From contig NZ_JAFFZS010000001.1 in assembly GCF_016921115.1 (NCBI RefSeq), forward strand, positions 1 through 64,000: a DNA stretch of 64,000 bases, written 5' to 3'. The notes below the pieces were generated by a model. That model saw only the letters and a list, made by a program, of their open reading frames with translations. It did not search any database and was not told the origin of the DNA. How positions within the stretch are numbered: position 1 is the stretch's first letter; every line of letters begins with the position of its first letter. Below, in pieces: positions 8,073 to 16,466 of the stretch. The stretch is from Streptomyces actuosus. GTDB lineage: Bacteria; Actinomycetota; Actinomycetes; Streptomycetales; Streptomycetaceae. The position numbers and the translations under genes were made by a program.

Positions 8073-8371
8073 CTCACCCCGACACCCCGCCCACTCCCAC
8101 TCCCACTCCTGGTGGAAACGCAGCCGAGTCCGCCCGGCCGGTCGCAGCTGCGAGTACCTCGTCCTCGGCCGGGCGGCGAGCACCGCGCACCCAAGTCCCC
8201 TCCTCGGACGGGTCCTCCCCCGCTTCCCCCCTCGTCTCGACCCCATGCGTTCCATGCCGTTGACCACACGACGTCCACGACGACGCGGCCGGCAGAGACC
8301 TTCCCCTCTTCCGCCTCCGCGCCCAAGAGCTGCGCGTCGTGGCCACCCACTCTCACCCGCCGGAGACTTCC
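8073..8371. other. Intergenic, nothing recognised
   Basis: Almost 300 bp between the chimera and the DUF485 gene. CACTCC/CACTCCCA repeats occur just after 8085. No gene or clear structured RNA is seen; it probably holds the promoter of the symporter operon. Confidence 0.4.
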
Positions 8372-8725
8372 GTGCACTCACCCTTCACCCCGACATCCGC
8401 CGACGGCCCACGAACTCCACGCCACGCGTTCCGTGAGGCCCTGCACGGCACCCGACGCACCTTCCTGGCGGTCAATGCGATTCCCCTCGCAGTCAGCGTC
8501 GCCCTGCTTCCCGCGACAAACCTGGCCTCCGTGCGCGTCGCCGGACACCTCACCATCGGGGTGGTGTGGGGCCTCCTGCAATGCGTCCTCTTCGTCACCA
8601 GCACCTGGTGGTACGAGCTTCGATGCACGCGCGCCTGCGACCCCCTCGATCAGCCCGTGACGTCCGGCACGCCCCAGCCCGGGAACCGGGGAACCTCCGG
8701 TGGCGGCAACAGGCACGGGTGGTGA
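8372..8725 (+). CDS. DUF485 small membrane protein, symporter partner
   Basis: A 117-residue protein with two membrane helices (FLAVNAIPLAVSVALLP and VAGHLTIGVVWGLLQCVLFVTSTWWY), the DUF485 layout seen in YjcH beside ActP. Such proteins are encoded directly upstream of sodium:solute symporters and probably assist them. GTG 8372 was chosen because GGAG lies 6 bases upstream; GTG 8339 is an alternative with a weaker site. The stop is 4 bp from the next start, so the two form an operon. Confidence 0.8.
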   Translation: MHSPFTPTSADGPRTPRHAFREALHGTRRTFLAVNAIPLAVSVALLPATNLASVRVAGHLTIGVVWGLLQCVLFVTSTWWYELRCTRACDPLDQPVTSGTPQPGNRGTSGGGNRHGW

Positions 8726-8729
8726 AGCG

Positions 8730-10376
8730 ATGTCCCTGGCAATCCTCAGCACGGGCGCGCTCGACTCCATCGGTTCCGACGCCAGACGGCCCGTGATCAT
8801 CGCCTTCCTCCTGTTCGTCAGCGGTTCGTTGCTGTGGCTCTTCGCACTCGTCGCAGCCCACCAGGACGACCCCGACCGGTTCTACGTAGCAGGCCGACGC
8901 CTGTCCCCCACGGTCAACGGGTTCGCCATGGCAGGCGAACAAATCTCGGCCGTCGCGCTGCTGGCGATCCCCGGCGGCATCGCACTGTTCGGCTACGACG
9001 GCTTCACCGTCGCCGTCGACGTGCTCCTCACCATGGGCGTCATGCTGCTTCTCGCCCAGAGGACACGAAACACCGGGCGCTACACACTCGGCGAACTCTT
9101 CGCACTCCGCGCACCGGGCCCAGGCCCCAGGATCGCAGCCGCCCTGGTGACGTTGGCCATCACCCTTCCGGTACTCACAGTCCAGCTGCGGGCCGCCGGC
9201 ATCAGCGTCTCCCTCCTGATCGGCATGCCCACCGACTCCGCCCAGCTGATCTGCACGATCCTCATCGGATTCCTCGTCGCGTGCTTCGCCGCCATCGGAG
9301 ACCTCAGAGGCATCACCTTCATGCAGGTCGTCAAAGTGCCCCTCTGCCTGATCACACTCGCCGTGGTCACCCTGCTGGCGCTCAGGAGATTCGAGTGGGA
9401 CCCGGGACACCTGCTGGGAGCCGCAGTGAACCGGAGCCTGGCACCGGACAAGTACCTGAGCCCCGGGCTATGGCCGTACTGGACCAGCCTCAGACCACTC
9501 AACAGTGTCGGCGAGCACATCATCGCGATCCTCGGCACCGCGGTGGCACCCCACCTGCTCCTGCGCATCGGCGCCTCCCGATCCGGGCCGGCGGCACGGC
9601 GCTCGATCAGCATCGCATCGGCCCTGGTCGGCATGTTCACCGTCCTCCTGATCGCCACCGGGTTCGCATCAGCGGCTCTCCTGGGCAGCAAGAACATCGG
9701 CGCCGCCGACGGCAACGGACAGTCGTCCCTGCTCCTCCTGGCCTCCGGCGTACTCGATGACGGCTCATCAGCACGCGTCGCACTGATCACCACCATCGCA
9801 TGTGTCACCTTCCTCGCGGTGTTCACCGCCGTGACCAGTGTCGCGTTCGCTGCAGCGGTCTCCCTCACCCGCGACGTGTTCGCACGACGCCTGCGTCGTC
9901 ACAGCAACACAGCAGAGGTACGCACCCTGCGTCTGGCCGTCGTCCTCCTGTGCACCGCAGGACTGTCGCTGTCCGTCGCCACACACCACTACCAGGTGGA
10001 ATTCCTGGTCAATTTCGCCATCAACGTCGCAGCGTCATGCATCTTCCCGGCACTGATCTGTTCCCTCTTCTGGCAGAAGTTCAACCGCAGAGGGCTGCTG
10101 TGGTCCGTCTACTGCGGACTCGCCCTGTGCACACTGCTCACCGTCTTCTCACCCGAAGTCTCAGGGACCACGTACGCACTGTGGCCGGACACAGATTTCG
10201 CCTGGTACCCGTTCCACACCCCCGGACTGATCTCCGTGCCAGCCGCCTTCCTGCTCGGGTGGATCGGCAGCGTCACCTCGCAGGAAGCCCCGCCTTCCTG
10301 CTTCCCGGACATCGAGTACACGATGGCGACAGATACTGGTGAGCGCCCGGCAGCGGCGTCTCCCCACTACGGCTGA
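8730..10376 (+). CDS. Sodium:solute symporter (SSS family), monocarboxylate/acetate-type
   Basis: A 548-residue protein with about 13 membrane segments. The family pattern is clear: DRFYVAGRRLSPTVNGFAMAGEQISAVALLAIPG near the start, YTLGELFALR, and FTAVTSVAFAAAVSLTRDVF in the second half, the SSS sodium-binding helix region. The DUF485 partner directly upstream is characteristic of the ActP/MctC branch that takes up acetate, pyruvate or other short monocarboxylates with Na+ or H+. ATG 8730 lies 4 bp after the DUF485 stop. No catabolic gene is adjacent, so the substrate is inferred only from the family branch. Confidence 0.9.
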   Translation: MSLAILSTGALDSIGSDARRPVIIAFLLFVSGSLLWLFALVAAHQDDPDRFYVAGRRLSPTVNGFAMAGEQISAVALLAIPGGIALFGYDGFTVAVDVLLTMGVMLLLAQRTRNTGRYTLGELFALRAPGPGPRIAAALVTLAITLPVLTVQLRAAGISVSLLIGMPTDSAQLICTILIGFLVACFAAIGDLRGITFMQVVKVPLCLITLAVVTLLALRRFEWDPGHLLGAAVNRSLAPDKYLSPGLWPYWTSLRPLNSVGEHIIAILGTAVAPHLLLRIGASRSGPAARRSISIASALVGMFTVLLIATGFASAALLGSKNIGAADGNGQSSLLLLASGVLDDGSSARVALITTIACVTFLAVFTAVTSVAFAAAVSLTRDVFARRLRRHSNTAEVRTLRLAVVLLCTAGLSLSVATHHYQVEFLVNFAINVAASCIFPALICSLFWQKFNRRGLLWSVYCGLALCTLLTVFSPEVSGTTYALWPDTDFAWYPFHTPGLISVPAAFLLGWIGSVTSQEAPPSCFPDIEYTMATDTGERPAAASPHYG

Positions 10377-10642
10377 CAGCACGTCCCCCTACCGCCTGGG
10401 CATGGCGGACATCGCGGAAGGCATGGGCTGCGCGATGCTGACGCGTGCGGTCCCGGCCGGGAAGCAGCCGTGTGGGCGAAGGTTCCAGGCCTCCGGTGCC
10501 AAGGGCGAGGGCGCTGGCCGGTGGGAGCGTCGCGGTAGCGGCTTCGGTGGCCCGCCCCGGCCCGGGCCTGCGCCGCAGGCCTGCGGTCCGCACGGTGCTC
10601 GAGCAGCGGATCTTGGAGCGGAGGCGTGGGCCGCAGCCCCTG

Positions 10643-11014
10643 TCAGGTGGTCCGACCAGCCAGGGCGGCCGTGCCGGCCGGGGTCACGAAGGGAGCGTCG
10701 GCCGCCCGGGGCAGCGGGGGGACGGCGCTTCCGACCTGAGTGCCCGTGGTGTTGTCGGCTATCTGGAAGAAGCCCTGGACCGTGTCGTTGTTCGGGTCGG
10801 CGAAGGTGTCCCGGAGCATCGGTGTAAGGGTGTTGACGTACCCGGTTCCTTTGGAGTCCTTGAAGAACGGCGGACCGGCCTGCTGATCCGTGCGGGGGCG
10901 GTGGTTGTAGGTGACGACCAGCTTGGGCGGGAACTCGCCCGAGTGGTCCTTCATCGCCATCGTCGGGGTCCTCGCTTCCTCCGGATCAAGCAGATCCAGT
11001 TTCAGCATGTCCAC
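10643..11014 (-). pseudogene. Fragment of a DNRLRE/Ig-like secreted protein
   Basis: The 123-residue frame contains FPPKLVVTYNHRP followed by LTPMLRDTFADPNNDTVQGFFQIADNTTGTQVGSAV. This is the junction seen in actinobacterial DNRLRE-domain and RHS-associated secreted proteins, where the DNRLRE domain ends in LxVTYN and an Ig-like repeat with 'D.F.DPD.D.VQG.FQ' follows. No signal peptide or complete domain is present, and it starts immediately after the peptidoglycan-binding gene. It looks like an internal piece of a much larger lost gene; the call rests on motif memory only. Confidence 0.5.
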
Positions 11015-11060
11015 CCACCGGGGCGAAGTTCCCGAATCCGCCCCGGCCTTCCAGGTGTGC

Positions 11061-12575
11061 TCACCGTCCCGCTTGCAGAGCCGCCCACGTCTGCGGCCCC
11101 ACGACGCCGTCGGACTCCAGGCCGCGGGAAGATTGGTACGAGCGCACGGCGTTCTCTGTCGCCGGACCGAAGTCGCCGTCGATGACCACGGTCTCGCCCA
11201 GGGCAGCCGTCAGGGCGCGCTGCAGCCGGGTGACAGCCTCGCCGTTCGCACCCGCCCGCACTTCAGGGGTGTCGCCGCGGGACAGCAGGACGGTCCAGGT
11301 CTTCGGCCCGACGACGCCCAGGGTCTGCAGGCCGTGATCGGACTGAAGGCTCAGCGCGGCGGCGGCCGTCATCTCGCCGAACTCCCCGTCCACCGGGCCC
11401 GGATCGTAGCCCGCCGCCATCAGCAGACACTGCGCGGCCCCCACCAGCGCGCCTGTCGATCCGCGTTCGAGCGGGTCGTACGCGCCGAAGTCGACGCCTA
11501 CTTCGGCGCAAGCAGCCTCCGGCCTGCCCGCCTCCTCCGCCCGGTACAGCGTGACCGTCATCCCCCTGAGCGCGACGGTGCCGGGCTCAGGGTCCTGCCG
11601 TACCACCCGGCCGGGCCCGGCGGACTCCGCTTCGCCTTGTCCCGCGGCAGCAGTCTCGACGCCGAACCCGGCCTCACGCAGGCTCGCTTCAGCCTCATCG
11701 GCCGGCTTGCCCACGACGTCCGGCACCTCGGCGTTCTCCTCGGTGCCCGGGTCGACCTTCAGCACCTGGTCCTGTTCACCGGATGTACCGGGTGGCCGTT
11801 CGAGGCCCTTGGTCTCTCCGTCCTCGGTGTGTTCGACGAGGAGGACGGCATCGAGCTTCTTCTCGGCCGGCTCGACCTTCACGATCCTCTTCCTGTCGAA
11901 TCCCTTCCATTCCTTGCCCTTCTCGCCCTTCCCACGCTTGTTGCCCGCGACCCGGTCCGCGTCGAAGTCGACCTCCACGTCGTCACGCGGCATGTCGAAG
12001 CGGCGCAGCGGGTTACCGCAGCGGCACTGGACCACGGGCAGGCCGTAGGCATCGATGAGGACGGCCACCCCGGCTTCGAGCAGTGCGTAGAACGGCGTTG
12101 GTTCCTTCTTCCGTGTGTCGTAGTCGTAGTTCTCGACAAGGGTGTCGTTGCGCAGGAGCACGGGAGTGAGTTTGTCGACGTAGCTCTCGATCTGCTGCAT
12201 GCCGATCCCCCGGACCTCTGCCCAAGCCGCCGCCTTCTCCCCGTTCTCCTTCAGGTACTTGATGAGCTGCCCCTTGTCGCAGCTGGACTTCCGCCGCGTC
12301 CCGCCGTAGAGCCCCGGCGTGGCTCCCGACTTCGAACCGCCCTCCAGCGCGGAGATCGTGCCGATGAGGTCGACGGCCAGACCGGCCGCGCGGAAGAAGG
12401 GTGAGCTGTTCGTGGCACCCCGGGCGAGTGCCTTCACCGTGACCCTGCCGCCCGCGCAGCTCGAGGCCCCGAGGGTGAACAGCATGCTCGCTGCCACGCC
12501 CAGGGCGGTCAGCACGACTGTTCTGTGCCAAGTTGCGGGCCTCCACCCCTGACGTAGCGCCGGTAACCAGGCCAT
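11061..12575 (-). CDS. Membrane-anchored DUF6777-PASTA-peptidoglycan-binding protein
   Basis: A 504-residue protein. An N-terminal signal anchor (VVLTALGVAASMLFTLGASSCAGG) is followed by a DUF6777-like domain (about 45-200; GGTRRKSSCDKGQLIKYLKE, ESYVDKLTPVLLRNDTLVENYDYD). A charged linker leads to one PASTA domain (about 285-350; VPDVVGKPADEAEASLREAGF) and two type-1 peptidoglycan-binding domains (about 370-430 and 435-504; each ends GVVGPxTWxxL). PASTA and PG-binding folds hold cell-wall polymers, so it probably sits outside the membrane gripping peptidoglycan. SCAGG may act as a lipobox. ATG 12575 has AGGGGAG a few bases upstream. It is divergent from the STAND ATPase, with the two 5' ends nearly touching, so expression may be linked. 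Confidence 0.85.
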   Translation of the reverse strand: MAWLPALRQGWRPATWHRTVVLTALGVAASMLFTLGASSCAGGRVTVKALARGATNSSPFFRAAGLAVDLIGTISALEGGSKSGATPGLYGGTRRKSSCDKGQLIKYLKENGEKAAAWAEVRGIGMQQIESYVDKLTPVLLRNDTLVENYDYDTRKKEPTPFYALLEAGVAVLIDAYGLPVVQCRCGNPLRRFDMPRDDVEVDFDADRVAGNKRGKGEKGKEWKGFDRKRIVKVEPAEKKLDAVLLVEHTEDGETKGLERPPGTSGEQDQVLKVDPGTEENAEVPDVVGKPADEAEASLREAGFGVETAAAGQGEAESAGPGRVVRQDPEPGTVALRGMTVTLYRAEEAGRPEAACAEVGVDFGAYDPLERGSTGALVGAAQCLLMAAGYDPGPVDGEFGEMTAAAALSLQSDHGLQTLGVVGPKTWTVLLSRGDTPEVRAGANGEAVTRLQRALTAALGETVVIDGDFGPATENAVRSYQSSRGLESDGVVGPQTWAALQAGR

Positions 12576-12752
12576 GTTCTCCCCTGTCTCTCTGTCTCTC
12601 CTTCCGGCCGGTGCAGTCGCGGCCGACCGGAGCCCGGCCGGAGTGTGCAGACGGTGCGACCGGGCGGCTGATGCACGCCTATTGATGCAGGCGGTACGCG
12701 ACGATTGGGGCCGGTTCACGCACGGCGTGGGTATTGCCGCTGGTGAAGGGCC

Positions 12753-12784
12753 TACGCTCTTTTCTCCGGACCGGACCGGTCCGG
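12753..12784 (+). promoter_or_regulatory. Possible -10 element and 14-bp palindrome upstream of the STAND ATPase
   Basis: TACGCT (12753-12758) fits the TANNNT -10 pattern. Just downstream is a perfect palindrome CCGGACCGGTCCGG (12771-12784), positioned to act as an operator over the first transcribed bases. No convincing -35 is seen. Confidence 0.35.
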
Positions 12785-12810
12785 ACATGGCGGTCTGTTG
12801 GGGACGGGAC

Positions 12811-15800
12811 ATGGGCAAGGCGGAGCCGACACCCAGGCGGGTGTTCGCCGACCGGCTGAGCGAGCTGCTGGGACTCGCGGCGGATCTTCCGATCAAGAGT
12901 GCGGTGGCCGAGGTCAACCGGCGTCGCCCCGCCGGTCGGAGCCGGCCCATCTCGGGACGGCGGGTCAGCGACTGGAAGCAGGGCCGCCATCTACCTGAGT
13001 CGGAGATGGCGTTCCTGCTCCTGGTCCGGGTGCTGCTCAACCACTGCCGCGGCCGGCAGATCCCAGCGGCACTGCTGGACGAGGAGCAGTGGCGGCGCTG
13101 CCTGCGGGCCGCCCGCGCCTCCCCGCCCGATCCTGAACCCCCGGCACAGCAGTCACCGGCACAGGTCCAACAGGCCGGGCAGGCGGCGCACGACCAGCGT
13201 CGGCGGGAGCCGGACCGGAGCGCCTCGGCAGTGCCCGACCGCCATCGTGGCGAACGCCCGGTGCACCCGCGGGAAGACTTCATCGGGCGGATGACCGAAC
13301 TCGCGGCTCTCGCAGAGCGGATCGAGGCTGCGGCGACCGGCGCCGGATCCGTAGTGCTGCTTGCCGGCCCGGCAGGCATCGGCAAGAGCACCCTCGCGGC
13401 CGAGGCGCTGCGCCGCCACGCCGATTCCGCGCGCTTCACCGTCGTACGAGGCCATTGCCCCAGAGACGCGGTGGCGCCACCACTCTGGCCCTGGCAGCGA
13501 GCGCTACGCCTTGCGGGGGTCACCCCTGGTGGCGCAGCACAGCGAACCGCCGCGCCGCGGCCGGGAGCCGGGGCCGCGCCGGGGCACCGGCCATGGGAGG
13601 CGACGGATCCGGCCACCGCGGCGACGGCACGTTTCATGGAACTGGCCGGGATCGGTGAGGCGCTGGCCGTAGCATCCTCCCAACGCCCACTGATCGTCCT
13701 GCTGGAAGACCTGCACTGGGCCGACACCGCCAGTCTCGACCTGCTGCTGCAGGTGAAGACCGGCGTGGCGGCCGAGTGCCGGCTGCTCGTGCTCGGCACC
13801 TTCCGGGAGCCGGTGCCCGAAGAAGCCGCCGGAGCGCTCGGGAGCCTGGGCTGCTACTGGCCCGACGTGCTGCGGCTGGCCCCCTTCACCCGGGAGGAGG
13901 TCGCACAGTGCGTCGGCGAGCCGAACGCGGCGGATTCGTATCGGCGTACCGGTGGGCTGCCGCTGCTCGTCACGGCACTGCGCACGCACGGAGCCGACCT
14001 CAGCACCATCGTCAGCGGGCTGCTGACCGGACTCACGGCCGAGCAGCGGAGCGTCATGCGTGCCGCGGCCGTGCTCGACGAACGGGTGGATGCCACCGAT
14101 CTCGCCGCAGTCCTGCCGGACCTGGACGAGACCCTCGTCGCCCAGGCGCTGGCTGCGGCCTGGCACGCCGGTGTCCTCAACACGGCAGAGACCACCGGCG
14201 CCGGACGCACCTACCGCTTCACCCACGATCTGGTACGCGACGAGATACTCGGCCGAACCGATCCAGCCGTCGCCCGTGCCCTGCATCGAGCAGCCGCACT
14301 GGCCCTGGAGCAGGCCGAAGGCGCGGGCGCGGCAGCCCGCATCGCGGCGCACTGGCGACTGGCCGGCAGGGGGCCCGGCCACCGTGCCGCCGCCGCACAC
14401 TGGTCCCGGATCGCAGCGGACCAGGCCCGCGACCGGCTCGCCTACACAGATGCCGCTCGGTACCTTGCGGATGCCGCCGCCGTACTCGGCCCGACCGATC
14501 CGCAGCGTGCCCCGGCCCTCATCGAGCTGGCCCGTGCCGAGTACCTTGCCGGGCGGTACGACGCCAGCCTGAGGCACTGCACCGAAGCGGCCGACGCAGC
14601 GAACGCAACCGGCCAGCCGGCTCTGCTCGCCGAGGTCGCCCTGGTGTTGCAGGGCGTCACATTCCCTCGGGCCTCACAGACGATCAGTCGGCTGTGCAGG
14701 GCGGCACTGGCCGTCGAGGGCCTATCAGGGGCCGTGCGTGCTCGGCTGCTCGCCCAGCTCGCCAGTGCCTCGGCCGATCTGGGCTCGCCCGGGATGGCGG
14801 CCGAGCACGCCCGCGCCGCCCTCGATCTGGCCGAGGCAACCGGCGATCTGCGGGCCGAACTCGACGCGGCTCGGGCCAGGGAGATGACCCTGGCCCATCC
14901 GGACGACACCGCCGAACGCCTGAGCCTGGGTGAGCTGTCCGTGTCCCGCGCAGAGCAGCTCGGCGACCCGCTCGCCGCGGTGCTGGGCCACGAGTGGCGT
15001 ATCCAAGCCGGGTACCTGCTGGGGCGGCTGAACCTGGTGACCGATGCGATCAGCGGCATCAAGGCGATCACGGCCCGGTCCGCACTGCCGCTCACTCGCT
15101 GGCACCTGCTGCGCGTCACCGCCTCCCAGGCCGTTCAGGTAGGAGAGTTCGCCGCTGCTCGCCGGTACAACGAGGAAGCCGCCGAACTCGCCCTGGCCAG
15201 CGGAGACCAGACCGCGATCGCCATGAACCACGTACTGTGCCAGCAGCTGGCTCTGGTGCGCGGTGCCCCCGAGGAACTGCCCGAGGAGATGTGGCGCGAC
15301 CTCGACCGGGCGCCGAGAGAGCCACTGATCCTGTCGGTCCGGGCCCGGGCGCTGTTCCTCGCGAGGCGGCTGGACGAGGCACGGGAGGCCTACACCGGGC
15401 TGCGCGCGCTGCTGCCGATCCCGATGACGCACCCGACGTGGCCGGGGGTGCTGCTGCACCTGGTCGACCTCATCGAGATGATCGGCGACGCCGAGGCGGC
15501 GCGGCTGGTGTTCGACCAGCTCGCACTGTTCCGGCCGTACCCAGGAGCGCTCGGCACACCCACGGCCTACTTCTCCGGTACGGTCAGTCGCGAACTCGGC
15601 CGTCTCGCCCTGGTCGCCGGCCGCCCGGCGGAAGCCGAGACGTTGTTGCGGGAGGCGCTGGTCCGCAACCATGACCTCGGCGCGCGCCCCTACGTGGCGC
15701 TGACCTGCCTGAACCTCGCCACCGTCCAGCGCGACCAGGGTGCCCTGGCTGAGGCTGCTGCCCTCGCCGGCGAGACGCTGGCCATCGCTGATCAGCTCGA

Positions 15801-16140
15801 CCAGCCCGGCCCCTCCGCTGATGCCATGCGCCTCCTCGACGAGATCGCCGCCCTGCACGTCGACCCGACCCCGATCACTCCACTACCAGCAACGGCGCCG
15901 CACGCTCCCTCCTCACGCAGGCACCCTTCACCGACCAGCGGAAGCCGAGATCGCCCACTGCGGCTGGGAACGCCTCACCACCCGTGCAACCCCATACCCG
16001 GGCTCCCTGACACTCCACGCCGCCCGGACCACGCCCTCCGGCGTGTTCGAACGGACGAAGGAGCCCCAGGAAGTGTCCGCGCGAAGAAGCCGCGCGCCCC
16101 GACGCCGGCGACCGGGCCAAGCCCGGCAGCTCACCTCTGA
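12811..16140 (+). CDS. Large STAND-type ATPase/TPR regulator, 3' end replaced by an amidohydrolase relic
   Basis: About 1,109 residues. The N-terminal ~110 form a helical domain with an HTH-like look (VFADRLSELLGLAADLPIKS, GRRVSDWKQGRHLP). An AAA/STAND ATPase follows: Walker A GPAGIGKST near residue 190 and Walker B LIVLLEDLHWAD near 300. From about residue 510 on there are TPR-like helical repeats rich in Ala and Leu. This is the layout of MalT/AfsR-like signal-integrating ATPases. No C-terminal LuxR HTH is present: from base 15885 the frame runs through sequence copied from the 3' end of an amidohydrolase gene in the wrong frame, giving a Pro/Arg-rich junk tail of ~80 residues. The start is uncertain (ATG 12811, or 12787). 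Confidence 0.75.
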   Translation: MGKAEPTPRRVFADRLSELLGLAADLPIKSAVAEVNRRRPAGRSRPISGRRVSDWKQGRHLPESEMAFLLLVRVLLNHCRGRQIPAALLDEEQWRRCLRAARASPPDPEPPAQQSPAQVQQAGQAAHDQRRREPDRSASAVPDRHRGERPVHPREDFIGRMTELAALAERIEAAATGAGSVVLLAGPAGIGKSTLAAEALRRHADSARFTVVRGHCPRDAVAPPLWPWQRALRLAGVTPGGAAQRTAAPRPGAGAAPGHRPWEATDPATAATARFMELAGIGEALAVASSQRPLIVLLEDLHWADTASLDLLLQVKTGVAAECRLLVLGTFREPVPEEAAGALGSLGCYWPDVLRLAPFTREEVAQCVGEPNAADSYRRTGGLPLLVTALRTHGADLSTIVSGLLTGLTAEQRSVMRAAAVLDERVDATDLAAVLPDLDETLVAQALAAAWHAGVLNTAETTGAGRTYRFTHDLVRDEILGRTDPAVARALHRAAALALEQAEGAGAAARIAAHWRLAGRGPGHRAAAAHWSRIAADQARDRLAYTDAARYLADAAAVLGPTDPQRAPALIELARAEYLAGRYDASLRHCTEAADAANATGQPALLAEVALVLQGVTFPRASQTISRLCRAALAVEGLSGAVRARLLAQLASASADLGSPGMAAEHARAALDLAEATGDLRAELDAARAREMTLAHPDDTAERLSLGELSVSRAEQLGDPLAAVLGHEWRIQAGYLLGRLNLVTDAISGIKAITARSALPLTRWHLLRVTASQAVQVGEFAAARRYNEEAAELALASGDQTAIAMNHVLCQQLALVRGAPEELPEEMWRDLDRAPREPLILSVRARALFLARRLDEAREAYTGLRALLPIPMTHPTWPGVLLHLVDLIEMIGDAEAARLVFDQLALFRPYPGALGTPTAYFSGTVSRELGRLALVAGRPAEAETLLREALVRNHDLGARPYVALTCLNLATVQRDQGALAEAAALAGETLAIADQLDQPGPSADAMRLLDEIAALHVDPTPITPLPATAPHAPSSRRHPSPTSGSRDRPLRLGTPHHPCNPIPGLPDTPRRPDHALRRVRTDEGAPGSVRAKKPRAPTPATGPSPAAHL
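15885..16034 (+). pseudogene. Relic of an amidohydrolase gene 3' end (homologous to 25323-25472)
   Basis: These 150 bp align with the last ~126 bp, the stop codon and ~25 bp downstream of the intact amidohydrolase gene at 24411-25448, with roughly nine bases in ten the same, one base deleted near 15941 and one inserted near 16000. Translated in the amidohydrolase frame it starts SNGAARSLLTQAPFTDQ before the deletion shifts it. It overlaps the ATPase gene's 3' end. Confidence 0.85.
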
Positions 16141-16466
16141 TGGGCGCGGTGCGGGGGCCGACGGGGTGGTGGTGTCGCACCTGCACGTCCGGTCAGGTGA
16201 GCGCCGCCTTCCGCTGGACGCGAGGCCGTGGGTGACGAAGCGCGGGCCGGGTGCGCTGGTTGGAGTGGGGCGTGCGGTCCTTCAGTGTCCTGTGAGGTGA
16301 ACAGCGCTATTTTTGCTGTTCGTTACGATTGTTAGGTTATAAAATTGCTGTGAGCCCCTGGGGTTGGGCGGAGGAACGGCAGTACGGTTCCGGCACTCGG
16401 CAGTAGGAGATCAGGTGCGGCCGTAGGGGCGGCCGCCGCTCCTGCCGAAGAAGCCGGAGACAAGGC
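16141..16466 (+). promoter_or_regulatory. Intergenic region with dyad and strong promoter for the BNR-repeat protein
   Basis: The right half is unusually AT-rich for this DNA. GAACAGC (16299-16305) and GCTGTTC (16315-16321) form a perfect 7-bp inverted repeat around a 9-base spacer. TTGCTG (16314-16319), 18 bp and TATAAA (16338-16343) make a good housekeeping-type promoter whose -35 lies inside the dyad, so a repressor binding there would block it. Nothing is recognised in 16141-16290. Confidence 0.6.
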
